This document shows, piece by piece, positions 1 to 9,953 of a stretch of DNA of 64,000 nt; within the stretch, counting starts at the first letter, position 1, and the number at the start of each line of letters is the position of its first letter. A model generated the notes under the pieces. That model was not told where the DNA came from. It ran no database searches and saw nothing but the letters and a program-made list of their open reading frames with translations. Source of the stretch: Corynebacterium sp. (GTDB lineage Bacteria > Actinomycetota > Actinomycetes > Mycobacteriales > Mycobacteriaceae); the NCBI RefSeq assembly GCF_030532965.1, contig NZ_JAUNKC010000003.1, positions 62,001 to 126,000 of the forward strand. Reading direction: 5' to 3'. The translations under genes were made by a program, and so were the position numbers.

Positions 1-728
1 TTCGGCGCGAGGGTAGCGAAGATGGAATACAGGTGGGAGGGGCCGTCGGCCGGGCCGGAAATGATAAGCGGGGTGCGGGCTTCGTCGATAAGGATGGAGT
101 CAACCTCGTCGACGATAGCGTAGTGATGCCCACGCTGCACCAAATCCGTAAGGGAATGCGCCATGTTGTCACGCAAGAAGTCGAAGCCCAATTCGTTATT
201 GGTGCCGTAAGTGATGTCGGCGTTATACGCTTTTCGACGCTCATCCGGGTTCATATTGGCAAGGATGACTCCGACCTCAAGGCCGAGGAACCGGTGGACA
301 CGCCCCATCCATTCCGCGTCGCGCTTAGCCAGGTAATCATTGACCGTAACCACGTGAACGCCCTTACCTTCCAAGGCGTTTAAGTAAGCGGGCAGCACGC
401 AGGTCAGGGTCTTACCTTCACCGGTACGCATCTCGGCAACACCGCCGAAGTGCAGGGCGGCACCACCCATGACCTGAACCAGATAGTGCTTCTGGTCGAG
501 CACGCGCCAGGAGGCTTCCCGCGCCACGGCGAACGCCTCCAACAGGAGGTCGTCGATGGTTTCGCCCGCGGCGATTCGCTCTTTAAACTCAGCTGTCTTC
601 GCCTTGAGTTCCGCATCAGTCAGATCTGCATATTCTGGCTCGAGGGCAAGCACGTCTTCCGCAATCTTTTGCAGTCGCTTAACCTTGCGACCTTCACCGA
701 TTCGGAGCATCTTGGAAAGTCCAAACAC
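1..728 (-). CDS. secA: Preprotein translocase ATPase SecA, N-terminal part
   Basis: This is the start of SecA, the ATPase motor that drives unfolded proteins through SecYEG; the rest lies beyond the left edge. The reverse strand opens V-F-G-L-S-K-M-L-R, the usual corynebacterial SecA start. Near residue 100 it has the Walker A element MRTGEGKT, followed by the DEAD-like NBD1 segment with [14 protein letters not shown] and [16 protein letters not shown]. The start is GTG at 728, with AAAGGA seven bases upstream. About 243 codons are present of a usual 800-850. The identification is firm. Whether this is the housekeeping SecA1 is inferred from the hpf-comF-lpqB-mtrB-mtrA neighbourhood. Confidence 0.95.
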   Translation of the reverse strand, partial: MFGLSKMLRIGEGRKVKRLQKIAEDVLALEPEYADLTDAELKAKTAEFKERIAAGETIDDLLLEAFAVAREASWRVLDQKHYLVQVMGGAALHFGGVAEMRTGEGKTLTCVLPAYLNALEGKGVHVVTVNDYLAKRDAEWMGRVHRFLGLEVGVILANMNPDERRKAYNADITYGTNNELGFDFLRDNMAHSLTDLVQRGHHYAIVDEVDSILIDEARTPLIISGPADGPSHLYSIFATLAP

Positions 729-831
729 GAGTAATCCTTTACTTGGTCTTAGAGCGTCTTTTTTGCTTCGATTTTCTAGCAGTTAACAATAACTTTTTCA
801 TTGTACGCTTAAGAAGCACAAAAGAAAGAAC

Positions 832-864
832 CCAAGCTGGTTACTTCAGTTTCACTCAGCTTGG
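832..864 (-). terminator. Hairpin between hpf and secA
   Basis: CCAAGCTG (832-839) and CAGCTTGG (857-864) form a perfect 8-bp stem with a 17-base loop. On the minus strand it is followed by a T-rich stretch (GTTCTTTCTTTTG), so it may end hpf transcription before secA. The loop is long for an intrinsic terminator, so a role in RNA processing is possible. Confidence 0.45.
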
Positions 865-962
865 ATCTAGCACTTATTCTTTTTTCAATGCGCCAACTGG
901 CGGGAAGCTAACGATAAGAATCCAACATTCTCACTTCCACCAATCGGCGCATCGAAAGTTTT

Positions 963-1619
963 TTATTCGGTAACCAGGGAGATCAGACCGTAGTCAAAGG
1001 CATGACGCCGGTACACCACGGAGGGCTGACCATTTTCCTCGTTGATAAAGAGGTAGAAGTCGTGTCCCACCAATTCCATTTCCGACAAGGCATCGTCAAC
1101 GCTCATTGGGTTAGCCGGGTGTTCCTTGGTACGAACAATCTGGCCTGGCAAAACATCTTCCACCTGGTCCGCATACGGATCGTGATCGTACTGACCTTCA
1201 GCGCGGACTTCCTCGGCCTCCATGACCAGACCGGCGGTTGCCTCACCGGTGCTGATTGGGGTGCGGTGGCCGGACAAAGAAATGGATCGACGAGCTTTCA
1301 CCTTGCGCAAGGACCGTTCCATCCGAGAAAGTGCGGTTTCGAGCGCCGCGTAGAAGGAATCTTCCTTTGCCTCGGCGCGGGCGATGTGCCCCTTGCCGGT
1401 TGCCGTGATCTGAATCCGGTCGCTTTCGTCTGCGCGACGCGGATTACGCTCGTGTTGTAGCTCTACGTGGAAGAAGGTGAGGGTCGGGTCTAGCCGTGCA
1501 ATCTTGGCTAATTTATTGTGTACCCGTTCCGCAAAGTGCTCCGGAACCTCAACGTTACGTCCGGTGATGGTCACCTTGACGTCTGGGCTCAGGGACTCGT
1601 TACCAGCAGGCGTGGTCAT
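963..1619 (-). CDS. hpf: Long-form ribosome hibernation promoting factor
   Basis: The protein binds the 30S decoding region and pairs 70S ribosomes into inactive 100S dimers under stress. Residues about 12-110 match the S30AE domain (V-T-I-T-G-R-N-V-E-V-P-E-H start). A spacer follows, and the last 60 residues match the dimerising tail (FYLFINEENGQPSVVYRRHAFDYGLI). ATG 1619 is chosen because AGGAAGG lies nine bases upstream and the following residues fit the family. An in-frame extension to 1727 has no family resemblance. The 218-residue length fits long HPF of actinobacteria. It sits between comF and secA as in other corynebacteria. Confidence 0.92.
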   Translation of the reverse strand: MTTPAGNESLSPDVKVTITGRNVEVPEHFAERVHNKLAKIARLDPTLTFFHVELQHERNPRRADESDRIQITATGKGHIARAEAKEDSFYAALETALSRMERSLRKVKARRSISLSGHRTPISTGEATAGLVMEAEEVRAEGQYDHDPYADQVEDVLPGQIVRTKEHPANPMSVDDALSEMELVGHDFYLFINEENGQPSVVYRRHAFDYGLISLVTE

Positions 1620-1757
1620 AATCACGTGCCTTCCTGTGTCGGCCGCCTCGGTAGGAATATGAGTGGGATTACTCACCCCACCTTCAGTGGCGGGTTCAAC
1701 TTCCACTCCCAAGCATACGCTGGTCATAACATTTGTGCCATGCTTCTATTCACCCTC

Positions 1758-2435
1758 TTAGGCATGCGCCCAAGTTAGTGCCCCCCGAACCTTAATTCCG
1801 GCGCAGTTCAACGCCATAACCGTCGCGGAAATGGTCGCCCCCGTTGTCGCAACATCGTCGATAAGCAGGACATGACCAGTTAGGTTTTTCACAGCTTGCA
1901 TATCCACCCGAACCGCCCCCGAAAGATTATGCTTCCGCTCGATCGCGCTCAGCCCCACCGATTCTCGCGCCGACTCCGTGGTGTGCACCAATTCTGCCAC
2001 CGGGATGCCACTTGCACGGCAGGCGGCCGCCACCACATCGCCACCACGTTTGCGGGCCGCCGAGGGTTTCGTCGGCGCGGGAACAAGGACGATCTCTGGA
2101 TCCACTTCACCTCGCGCCTGCAGGTAGGCTACTGCCGCGGCCAGAACCGCGCCGATGGCCGGGATTACGTCCCTGCGATGGTGTTCTTTGAGGTTGATGA
2201 TGGTCTGGCGGCGCGCGCCACCCAAGGCACCCAATGACCACAGCGGTATTAATGGATCAACCCGGGTGGAAATCCGTTGCGGTAACGCCCGCCATTGTTG
2301 CTGGCAGGCGCGGCATAGCGAGCCGAACTCTGGGGAGTAGGCAGCCGCACAACCAGCACAGCTGCGGGGCAGGAGCAATTCCACGGCGGCTGCCAGGTGC
2401 CCTCGGAGGCTTCGGCCATTTCGGTCTCCCAACAC
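1758..2435 (-). CDS. comF: ComF-type phosphoribosyltransferase-like protein
   Basis: The gene encodes a 225-residue ComF-family protein. A zinc-finger-like N-terminus has paired cysteines (CAGC at about 26-29 and CRAC at about 40-43). A type I phosphoribosyltransferase fold follows, with the PRPP-binding loop VLLIDDVATTGAT at about 189-201. In competent bacteria ComF helps import single-stranded DNA; in corynebacteria the role is unproven. The start is GTG 2435 with AAGGAG ten bases upstream. The gene follows lpqB after 30 bases and is probably the last gene of the mtrA-mtrB-lpqB transcript. Confidence 0.85.
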   Translation of the reverse strand: MLGDRNGRSLRGHLAAAVELLLPRSCAGCAAAYSPEFGSLCRACQQQWRALPQRISTRVDPLIPLWSLGALGGARRQTIINLKEHHRRDVIPAIGAVLAAAVAYLQARGEVDPEIVLVPAPTKPSAARKRGGDVVAAACRASGIPVAELVHTTESARESVGLSAIERKHNLSGAVRVDMQAVKNLTGHVLLIDDVATTGATISATVMALNCAGIKVRGALTWAHA

Positions 2436-2465
2436 CGACGTCGCACTCCTTTTGCCTCGTTATCG

Positions 2466-4208
2466 TCAGCGTGGCACGATGGTGACGCTGCGGGACCCCT
2501 CTAAACCTGGTACTTCGCGCCAGTAGTCGGTGGAACCGGCGGTTCCCAACTGCAGGGCCGCGCGAGCATCGGTGATAAAGATGGTCGAACCGTTTGCTGC
2601 CACAGACACCACCGGGGCGACAATATTGCCCGACGACAGGGCTATTGCCGAGGAGCCATCGACATCAGCGCGCCACACCGGGGTGTCCGCGCTTGCAGTG
2701 CCTACCAACAACGAATCGTCTAATGCCCACTCCAGCGTGATGGCGGAATCGCCCACCACCGGCACTAATTCCCGAACGTTGGTGAGCTTGCGTTCGCCAG
2801 CCGTCGGGCGGGTTACGGTGGCGGTATAGACCCGACCGTCGATGATGAAGGCGGCCCGCACGCCTGTTGCCGAGAGCCGGAGTACGGAAATGTCGCCGTG
2901 TTGCTCACCCAATTCGGTGGTGTCAACTTCCGTTTGGGCGATCTCACCGGTTGATGCGCTGCGCGCCACCCGCAGCACCGTGGTGCCGTCGACGACGGTC
3001 CACACCGCTTGGGTATTGCCTTCAAAGGTGGGTTTAGACAGCGTGGTTGCTTCTAGTAGCTTTGTGATCTGGCCTTCGATTGGCCCGATGTGGAACTGCG
3101 AACGTTTGTTTTCCCGCTCTCCCGTGGCAACCACCGCGGCCGCAACGTCGAGGGTGGCGGACACATCCAGGGACTCGATATTTCCAGTGGTTCCAAGGAA
3201 GCCGGACAGCTGTTTCGCGTTGCCGCCACTAAACCGGGAAACCTTGCCGCCCGTCAATGCATACAACGTGCCTGAGGATGCGCCGGGGGCTTGCGGGTTG
3301 AATTCCGGGAAGTCCTCCACCGTCAGTTGCGTATTTCCGCTTTCCCCGACAAGCGGCTCGTCGTCCATTTCGAATCGATACGGCCCGGAAATATCCGCAA
3401 GCGCAAGCGTCCAAACCAATTGCGCCGCCAGTCGACGCCGCTGCGTTTCGTCCATGGTGGAACCGCCGGTGAATTTGTACACCCCGTCTTCCATGCCGGT
3501 AAACGCTGTCGTTTCGGGGAATTCGTTAAGAACGCCGGGCCGCAGCACAGCGGAGGGGTCAGCGAGCAGAAGTGAAATGAGGGCGGAGTCCAACGATTTA
3601 TTCCCGGAGTAAATCCACCTGCGGTCGGAGACCAAGGTGGTGCCACTCGGGTCGAAAAAGTAGAGATTCTTCGGGGTATAGCGGTTCCGCAATTCGGTGC
3701 GTTCCACCACAACCTGATTGGGCAGATCAGAGACCCGCCATTCGCCGTCAGCCTTGCTTAAGGTGACGGTGGCGCGGTACTCGTCATTGCTGGGGTTATA
3801 CGCACCGCCTTCGGCGATGGTGCCCACCACGGTACCGGTGACCGTATAGGAGACAGAATTGGCATCGGTGCTCGGATTGGAGCTCATGTCAATGCGATCC
3901 AAGACGACAATTTCGGGGCCCGGCGACCATTCTTGTTTGATGTTGTCGCTTAAAAAGCTGCGGGCCTGCTGATACTGCTGCGATGGGCTGGCGCTTACCG
4001 CGTAGAAGTCCCGCAACAATAGGTCGGGTTCCCGGCCCGGAATCGGCCCAAGGTCGGTGGTGGGGCTGGCGGCTTCGACGCTGCGCAGCGCTTGCGGCTC
4101 GGAAGAGCTGGGCAGCGATGCGCAGGCAGCGACCGTGCTTATCGACGCGATCAGGGCCACCCCGGTTACCGTTCGTTTTATCTTCGGCGCTATCTGCTGC
4201 GATTTCAC
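2466..4208 (-). CDS. lpqB: Lipoprotein LpqB, partner of the MtrAB system
   Basis: LpqB is a surface lipoprotein that modulates MtrB kinase activity. The 580-residue product starts with a basic region and hydrophobic stretch ending in the lipobox VAAC, so Cys29 is the predicted lipidated residue. The middle has a GerMN-type domain and the rest resembles a WD/beta-propeller-like LpqB C-terminal region. The start is GTG 4208, overlapping the mtrB stop by one base, with AAGGAGG seven bases upstream, which indicates translational coupling. Length and position directly after mtrB are those of the family. Confidence 0.93.
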   Translation of the reverse strand: MKSQQIAPKIKRTVTGVALIASISTVAACASLPSSSEPQALRSVEAASPTTDLGPIPGREPDLLLRDFYAVSASPSQQYQQARSFLSDNIKQEWSPGPEIVVLDRIDMSSNPSTDANSVSYTVTGTVVGTIAEGGAYNPSNDEYRATVTLSKADGEWRVSDLPNQVVVERTELRNRYTPKNLYFFDPSGTTLVSDRRWIYSGNKSLDSALISLLLADPSAVLRPGVLNEFPETTAFTGMEDGVYKFTGGSTMDETQRRRLAAQLVWTLALADISGPYRFEMDDEPLVGESGNTQLTVEDFPEFNPQAPGASSGTLYALTGGKVSRFSGGNAKQLSGFLGTTGNIESLDVSATLDVAAAVVATGERENKRSQFHIGPIEGQITKLLEATTLSKPTFEGNTQAVWTVVDGTTVLRVARSASTGEIAQTEVDTTELGEQHGDISVLRLSATGVRAAFIIDGRVYTATVTRPTAGERKLTNVRELVPVVGDSAITLEWALDDSLLVGTASADTPVWRADVDGSSAIALSSGNIVAPVVSVAANGSTIFITDARAALQLGTAGSTDYWREVPGLEGSRSVTIVPR

Positions 4209-5845
4209 TAGCCGTCCTCCTTGGCAAGCTCCACGCCGCGTAACACCACGAGTGGCAGCTCTTCGGTCGGTTGTTCGCTGATATCAGGTTTTTTGTCGGA
4301 AAGCGGCAGTGGGTCTTCGTCGTAGCGTTTGCCTGGCACCCGGGGCAGGGTCAGCCGGAAGCAGGAACCCAATCCGGGTTTACCGGCCGCCGCCAGGGTT
4401 CCGCCGTGGAGTTGGGCGTCTTCATGGGAGATCGCCAATCCTAATCCGGTGCCGCCGGAATGCCGCACCCGGGATGGATCTGCCCGCCAGAACCGATTGA
4501 ATACCAAATCCTCCTGGCCGGGTTTCAACCCGACCCCGTGGTCGATCACGGCCACGGAGACGGCATCGTCGTTTTCCGCAACCTTCACGTCCACTGGCTT
4601 GCCTTCCGAATGGTCGATGGCATTGGCCAGGAGGTTACGCAGGATTCGCTCAATTCGGCGCGGATCACCGGTGATCGTGACCGGTTCCTCCGGCATGTCG
4701 ATATTGACCGTTATCCCGAGCTCGTCAGCCAGGTGCGAGGTTTGGTCCCACGCGGAGTCGACACAGGAACGAATATCAAGGGTCGATTCCGCCAAGTCGG
4801 CGACGCCAGCGTCGTGGCGGGAAATCTCCAGCAGATCGTTGAGCAAGCTTTCAAATTGATCCAATTCCCGCACCATGAGTTCGCTCGCGCGTTGCAGTGC
4901 GGGGTTGAGTTCCTCCGATTGGTCATTGATCATGTCGGCCGCCATGCGCACCGTGGTTAATGGGGTACGCAGCTCGTGGGATACGTCCGAGGTGAACTGG
5001 CGCTGCAGATTGCCGTATTCCTGCAGTTGGTTAATTTGCTTCGACAGCGATTCAGCCATGGAGTTAAAACTCATGGCAAGTCGGGCCATTTCGTGTTCGC
5101 CATCCACCCCCATGCGTTCGCGGAGGTGGCCGGAGGCGAAGCGTTCCGCAATGCGGCTTGCAGAGCGAACCGGCGTTATCACCTGCTGGATAAGCAGCCA
5201 GGTGATAGCCACCAGCATGACCACTAGGGCAATGGCCGCGGCGGAGAACACACCGCGCAGCATCGATAGTGTGGCTTGTTCGCTTTCCATCGACAGCACC
5301 AGATAGACCTGAAGATTAGGAATATCGGTTTGGGTGGGCGAACCGATAATCATTGCCTTGTAGCTGGTGCCATCGATCCGGTCGATGGTGGCAAATTGGT
5401 AGGAAATCTGTCCCTGGCTGACGAAGCTGCGTAACCGGTCCGGAATCCGATAGTTTTCCGGCGCGACGATCACGGAATTGTCCGGGGTTTCCACCACCAA
5501 AACCGGCTCGTAGGCGGCTTGTACGTCGGCGGCGTTATTCGACCGGGCGGTCAGCGCGGTGCGGGCGGAATTCAACCGAACCTGAACGCTAGATGATGTA
5601 GCGGTCGCTTCGATTTGCTGTTCCACCGCCACCCGAGCGCGATCGATCTCGGCGTTGGCGATGTCTAGTTTGGCGTCGATAAGCCGCTGCGTCACCAACG
5701 ACACCAGAACGTAGGACAGAATAATCATCACCACTGCGCAGGCAGCAAAGATGGAACCAATGACTTGGTATTGCAAGGACCTGCGCCAGCGGGTGACAAA
5801 CCGGGATCGTAGTTTAACCAGCGGCTCGGTGAGAGAAGTAAAAAT
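4208..5845 (-). CDS. mtrB: Sensor histidine kinase MtrB
   Basis: This is the membrane kinase that phosphorylates MtrA and controls wall and osmotic genes. It has two membrane segments around an extracellular sensor region, a HAMP domain, the H-box FTSDVSHELRTPLTTVRM, N-box NLLANAIDHSE, G1 DHGVGL, F-box FNRFWRAD and G2 GGTGLGLAI. The first ATG/GTG/TTG codon in frame is TTG 5776, inside a conserved-looking stretch (RWRRSLQYQVIGSIF) and without a ribosome site. Upstream in frame, ATT at 5845-5843 has AGGGGAG eight bases before it, just after the mtrA stop, and gives an N-terminus TSLTEPLVKLRSRFVTRW. I therefore place the start at this ATT. If that is wrong, the CDS starts at 5776. Confidence 0.88.
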   Translation of the reverse strand: MFTSLTEPLVKLRSRFVTRWRRSLQYQVIGSIFAACAVVMIILSYVLVSLVTQRLIDAKLDIANAEIDRARVAVEQQIEATATSSSVQVRLNSARTALTARSNNAADVQAAYEPVLVVETPDNSVIVAPENYRIPDRLRSFVSQGQISYQFATIDRIDGTSYKAMIIGSPTQTDIPNLQVYLVLSMESEQATLSMLRGVFSAAAIALVVMLVAITWLLIQQVITPVRSASRIAERFASGHLRERMGVDGEHEMARLAMSFNSMAESLSKQINQLQEYGNLQRQFTSDVSHELRTPLTTVRMAADMINDQSEELNPALQRASELMVRELDQFESLLNDLLEISRHDAGVADLAESTLDIRSCVDSAWDQTSHLADELGITVNIDMPEEPVTITGDPRRIERILRNLLANAIDHSEGKPVDVKVAENDDAVSVAVIDHGVGLKPGQEDLVFNRFWRADPSRVRHSGGTGLGLAISHEDAQLHGGTLAAAGKPGLGSCFRLTLPRVPGKRYDEDPLPLSDKKPDISEQPTEELPLVVLRGVELAKEDG

Positions 5846-5850
5846 AGTGA

Positions 5851-6525
5851 TTACTCCCCTGTCTTATAGCCCACTCCCCGAACGGTGAGCACGATCTGTG
5901 GGTTTTCCGGATCTTTCTCAATCTTTGCCCGCAGGCGCTGCACGTGAACATTCACCAGGCGGGTATCGGAAGCGTTACGGTAACCCCATACCCGCTGCAG
6001 CAGCTCTTCGCGGCTGAAAACCTGGCCCGGCTTGCTGGCGAGTTCGTGAAGCAAATCGAATTCCAGCGGGGTGAGAGAGATCTCTTCATTGCCTCGGGTG
6101 ACGGAGTGGCCTGGGACGTCGATAAGTAAATCCCCCACCTCAATGCTGCCGGTGGCGGTGGTTTCGGTGCGGCGCAGCCGGGCACGCACGCGGGCAACCA
6201 ATTCCTTTGGTTTGAATGGTTTGGAGATGTAATCGTCGGCGCCGGATTCCAACCCCAACACCACATCGACGGTGTCGGTCTTTGCCGTCAACATGACAAT
6301 TGGGACAGTGGATTCTTGGCGAATAGCGCGGCAAATATCAATGCCGTTCATTCCTGGCAACATGAGGTCAAGCAGCACCAAATCGGGGTTTTCGCGTTGG
6401 AAAACCCCCACGGCCTGGCCACCATCGTTTACTACAACGTAGTCAAACCCTTCGGTGCTCAGGACCAACGTGAGCATCTCGGAGATTGCCGGATCATCAT
6501 CAACAACGAGAATCTTTTGAGGCAT
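5851..6525 (-). CDS. mtrA: Response regulator MtrA
   Basis: MtrA is an OmpR/PhoB-type regulator controlled by MtrB. The receiver domain has the acidic pocket DDD at residues 9-11 and the phosphoacceptor Asp53 (VLLDLMLPGMNG), with SKPFKPKE carrying the conserved lysine. The C-terminal winged helix has SLTPLEFDLL and TRLVNVHVQRLRAKIE, ending VRGVGYKTGE. ATG 6525 is close behind GGAAGG; an upstream in-frame GTG (6537) would add only four residues. The stop lies five bases before the proposed mtrB start. The 210-base spacer upstream, toward tmk, should hold the operon promoter. Confidence 0.96.
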   Translation of the reverse strand: MPQKILVVDDDPAISEMLTLVLSTEGFDYVVVNDGGQAVGVFQRENPDLVLLDLMLPGMNGIDICRAIRQESTVPIVMLTAKTDTVDVVLGLESGADDYISKPFKPKELVARVRARLRRTETTATGSIEVGDLLIDVPGHSVTRGNEEISLTPLEFDLLHELASKPGQVFSREELLQRVWGYRNASDTRLVNVHVQRLRAKIEKDPENPQIVLTVRGVGYKTGE

Positions 6526-6748
6526 GGTTCCTTCCACCGGATAAGACGAAGATGTCGATTAGGGGCAATTAACCCCGCGGCTGGGCCAAACGCTTCTGTA
6601 GCGCACCGACGCACGTTATCGTGATGCGCTTAAAAGGCGTTCAACCAAGCCACGTGATTAATTATGCAATTATTTCATTATCTATGGAGTTTATATATGA
6701 ACGCCCGTATTAGCATAACGTGGCCGACCAGGCCGCACCGACCTTGGG

Positions 6749-7363
6749 TTACGACACCGCCGCGACGATCTGTTCCGAAATCTCAGCAACGTCTTGTTCC
6801 GGCCGGGCAATAATCCACGGCGAATACCAATTGCTCTCCGCGAGGGTCTGGTAGACGCCTGCGGTTCGTTGCTGCAATCCGGAATCGGATTCATAACGGT
6901 CACGGGTTCGGGTTTCATCCTCTTGCTCGCGCACGCTCGCCCGCTGCGCTGCAAGCTCCGGCGGGGTATTGAGCAATACTTGCAGGTTCGGCACGGGCAA
7001 CCCGAGTTGGTTAAACTCCAGATCCGCCACCCAATCCACCATTTCGGCGTTACGGGTGCGCGCGGCGGAATAGGCAGCATTGGAGGCAACGTACCTATCC
7101 AACAGTAATACCTCAGGCGCGTGGGCGAACCGGCGCAATTGCGGCAACGCCTCGTGGCGATCCAAGGCAAACAACGTCGCCATGGCGTAGGCGGAATCCG
7201 TTAAGTCACCCATCTGCCCATAGAGGGCGCGCTGTGCCAACTGGGCGTGGATGGAATCCGCATAGCGGGGAAAACAGGTCACGGTTGCATCGAGCTTTTC
7301 GACGAGCGCCGTAACCAGCGTATTCTTTCCCGCGCCGTCGATTCCTTCAATAGCGATAATCAC
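6749..7363 (-). CDS. tmk: Thymidylate kinase
   Basis: The enzyme phosphorylates dTMP to dTDP for DNA synthesis. The 204-residue product begins MIIAIEGIDGAGKNT, a P-loop with Asn in place of the more common Ser/Thr next to Lys. LLDRYVASNAAYSAAR is the DR(Y/H) substrate motif. Length fits the family. It lies between sahH and mtrA as in other corynebacteria. One copy of the dispersed GTCGAAAAGC motif lies in the gene at 7294-7303, encoding Val-Glu-Lys. Confidence 0.93.
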   Translation of the reverse strand: MIIAIEGIDGAGKNTLVTALVEKLDATVTCFPRYADSIHAQLAQRALYGQMGDLTDSAYAMATLFALDRHEALPQLRRFAHAPEVLLLDRYVASNAAYSAARTRNAEMVDWVADLEFNQLGLPVPNLQVLLNTPPELAAQRASVREQEDETRTRDRYESDSGLQQRTAGVYQTLAESNWYSPWIIARPEQDVAEISEQIVAAVS

Positions 7364-7422
7364 GTTTAAGCCACCAAACCTACACGTTTGACATGCTGCA
7401 ACATCTACGGTGTTGCTTCTAA

Positions 7423-8898
7423 CTAGTAGCGATAATGTTCTGGTTTGTACGGGCCTGCGACATCCACCCCGATGTATTCGGCCTGTTCCTTGGTCAATTC
7501 GGTAATCGCACCGCCGAGGGCTTCCACGTGGATACGGGCGACCTTTTCGTCCAGAATCTTCGGTAGTCGGTAGACCTCGTTCTGGTACTGGCCGGTATTA
7601 CGGAACAGTTCGATCTGTGCGATGGTCTGATCCGCAAAGGACGTGGACATGACGAAGCTTGGGTGGCCGGTGGCGTTACCCAGATTAAGCAGGCGGCCTT
7701 CCGACAAGACGATAATCGCCCGACCATTGGGCAGGTGGAATTCGTCTACCTGTGGCTTAATGGTTACCCGAGAAATATCGTCCCGGTGCAGCAGGGATGC
7801 CATGTCGATCTCGTTGTCGAAGTGACCAATGTTTCCTAATACCGCGTGGTCCTTCATCGCCAGCATGTGGTCAAAGGTGATGATTCCCATGTTCCCGGTG
7901 GCGGTAATCACGATGTCCGCGTCGGCGATCGCGTCCTCCACCTGAACAACCGGGAAGCCATCCATCAAGGCTTGCAGGGCGTTAATCGGGTCCGCTTCCG
8001 TCACCTTCACCCGGGCACCCTGACCGGCCATCGCTTCCGCGCAGCCTTTTCCAACGTCACCGTAACCGCAGATGAGTACGTTTTTTCCGCCCATCAACAT
8101 GTCGGTTGCGCGGTTGATGCCGTCGATAAGCGAGTGGCGGGTGCCGTATTTATTGTCGAACTTCGACTTCGTGACCGCGTCGTTGACGTTCATGGCCGGG
8201 AACGGCAGCACGCCTTCCTCAGCAAAGTGGTACAGCCGGTGCACACCGGTGGTGGTTTCTTCGGTCACACCCTTGACGGTTTCGGCAATCGCGGCCCACT
8301 TCGGGCCCTCGGCAGCGAGAACTTCGCGCAGGGTGTTTTTAAAGGCGATGAATTCGTCCGAGTCGCCCGCCTCGGTTGGCGGAACCAACCCGGCTTCTTC
8401 CCACTGCTTGCCGCGAATAACAGCCATGGTTGCATCGCCGCCGTCGTCGAGGATCATGTTCGGCAACACGCCCTCGCCCCAGCTGAAAATCTGATTGATG
8501 CACCACCAATACTCGTCGAGGGTTTCGCCCTTCCACGCAAAAACCGGCACGCCCTGCGGGTTGTCCGGGGTGCCGGTAGGGCCGACAACGACCGCCGCCG
8601 CCGCCTCGTCCTGGGTGGAGAAAATATTGCAGGAAGCCCACCGGACCTCAGCGCCTAAGGCGACGAGGGTTTCGATCAATACTGCCGTTTGAACGGTCAT
8701 GTGGATCGAACCGGCGATCCGGGCACCGTTGAGCGGCTGTTCGCTGGCGTATTCCTCACGCAACGCCATGAGTCCGGGCATTTCGTATTCGGCCAGGCGG
8801 ATCTGGTGGCGGCCAGCCTCAGCGAGTGAGAGGTCAGCGACCTTGAAGTCCTTCTTGGAGTGATCGCGGGGGCTGGATTCTGCGGTGGTGGTGCTCAT
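7423..8898 (-). CDS. sahH: S-adenosylhomocysteine hydrolase
   Basis: The enzyme cleaves S-adenosylhomocysteine to adenosine and homocysteine, closing the methylation cycle. The roughly 490-residue product has the family core [17 protein letters not shown], the NAD-binding [20 protein letters not shown] and the C-terminal signature [11 protein letters not shown] 8898 (MSTTTAESS) is preferred over ATG 8922 because the eight residues between are basic and unlike the family. Neither has a clear ribosome site. The 180 bases upstream carry a dispersed-motif copy at 9027-9036 and no recognisable riboswitch. Confidence 0.95.
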   Translation of the reverse strand: MSTTTAESSPRDHSKKDFKVADLSLAEAGRHQIRLAEYEMPGLMALREEYASEQPLNGARIAGSIHMTVQTAVLIETLVALGAEVRWASCNIFSTQDEAAAAVVVGPTGTPDNPQGVPVFAWKGETLDEYWWCINQIFSWGEGVLPNMILDDGGDATMAVIRGKQWEEAGLVPPTEAGDSDEFIAFKNTLREVLAAEGPKWAAIAETVKGVTEETTTGVHRLYHFAEEGVLPFPAMNVNDAVTKSKFDNKYGTRHSLIDGINRATDMLMGGKNVLICGYGDVGKGCAEAMAGQGARVKVTEADPINALQALMDGFPVVQVEDAIADADIVITATGNMGIITFDHMLAMKDHAVLGNIGHFDNEIDMASLLHRDDISRVTIKPQVDEFHLPNGRAIIVLSEGRLLNLGNATGHPSFVMSTSFADQTIAQIELFRNTGQYQNEVYRLPKILDEKVARIHVEALGGAITELTKEQAEYIGVDVAGPYKPEHYRY

Positions 8899-9080
8899 GG
8901 CGCGTCGGCTCGACTTTCTCATGGTTTTTAGCTGCGGATGATAGCGATTGCCGCTATTTGCTTCGCTGAATCACTATAGTCTGCACCGCCCAACGCGTGC
9001 ACACTACCGCAGCGTGACCTTAGCAAGCTTGTCGACGCCAACGCAGGTGGAAACTGCGCACATCCGCACAGGTGCGGCAC

Positions 9081-9443
9081 CTAGCTTACGGCTTCAATGA
9101 ACGCTTCGACATCAATGTCTTCATCGTCCGTGTCACCTACAGCCTGCAGTACGACTAACGCGTTTTCGGCGAGTTCTTCGGACGTACTTCCCACTAGTTC
9201 ACGGATAAATGGGTATTCATCGGCGGTTTCGCTCGCGGAGAACGGGGCACCCGCCCAGATAGCGGCGATGGTTGCCGCGCACTGTCCATTATCGATTTCC
9301 TCCGCAGTGGGATCACCATTAACCACTAGTTGGCAGGCGTCCTCTACTGCCTCAACAATATCTTCTGAATCGAGGTTGGCCAGGTCGTCCAAAAAATCTA
9401 CATTTGTTTCTCTGCTAAAGACTTCAATGTCCCAGGCAGCCAT
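9081..9443 (-). CDS. DUF4259 family protein
   Basis: This small acidic protein of about 120 residues begins MAAWDIEVFSRETNVDFLDDL, the pattern of the DUF4259 family (W-D-x-x-x-F-x-x-x-x-x-x-D-F). It has no signal peptide or membrane segment. The function of the family is unknown; genes of this type are often accessory. ATG 9443 is chosen because the family starts a few residues before the Trp-Asp pair. The gene lies alone between sahH and the spacer at 9.4-9.9 kb. Confidence 0.7.
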   Translation of the reverse strand: MAAWDIEVFSRETNVDFLDDLANLDSEDIVEAVEDACQLVVNGDPTAEEIDNGQCAATIAAIWAGAPFSASETADEYPFIRELVGSTSEELAENALVVLQAVGDTDDEDIDVEAFIEAVS

Positions 9444-9953
9444 GATGGTCACCGCTTTCAGTTAGTCCGAATCCGCCTGCATTACTGCATGTTTTCTGCG
9501 GAAGTAGTTTGATTGTTTGTGTCGTTGTATCGAGCTTTTCGACGTTAGTAGAACTCATGTTACATATAATCTGCAGCCGCACCTCCACTGAATGACCTGC
9601 GTTTGCGTATTAGTCGTTGCGTTTTTGTTGCACAAATCTCCCTATAGCCCTTTATACAACCGTAACGCCCAGCCTGACCAGCCCTATAGACAATATAGAC
9701 CGACCTCACAGGGAAGATTTTCTTAGCTAATTTTTATCAAAGCAGCCAATCTTCTTCCCCCCGTTCTATAACGTTTGTGTTAAGGTCGATCAGTGGAAAA
9801 TGAAAACTTGCGCTTTATTTCGCAAAGTTCACACAGGTTTCATTCTCCATCTGCTGCCACTCCTAGTGACAGCTTTCAATAGAGTTAACAAAATTTACGA
9901 AAATGATCACTTCGCACTAGCAAGACAGCGACTTGAAGGAAGCAGAGGCGCTT
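9444..9953. other. Long AT-rich spacer without a gene
   Basis: I see no credible coding region in these 510 bases. It is AT-richer than its surroundings. It holds one exact copy of the dispersed motif (GCTTTTCGAC at 9534-9543), an internal near-repeat CCTATAGACAATATAGACC around 9680-9700, and AAGGAAG 11 bases before the start of the next gene. It must contain promoters for the genes on either side, but none is clear enough to mark. Confidence 0.6.

Noticed and set aside
1620..1727. Upstream extension of hpf by 36 codons
   Set aside because: The ribosome site and family similarity both start at ATG 1619.
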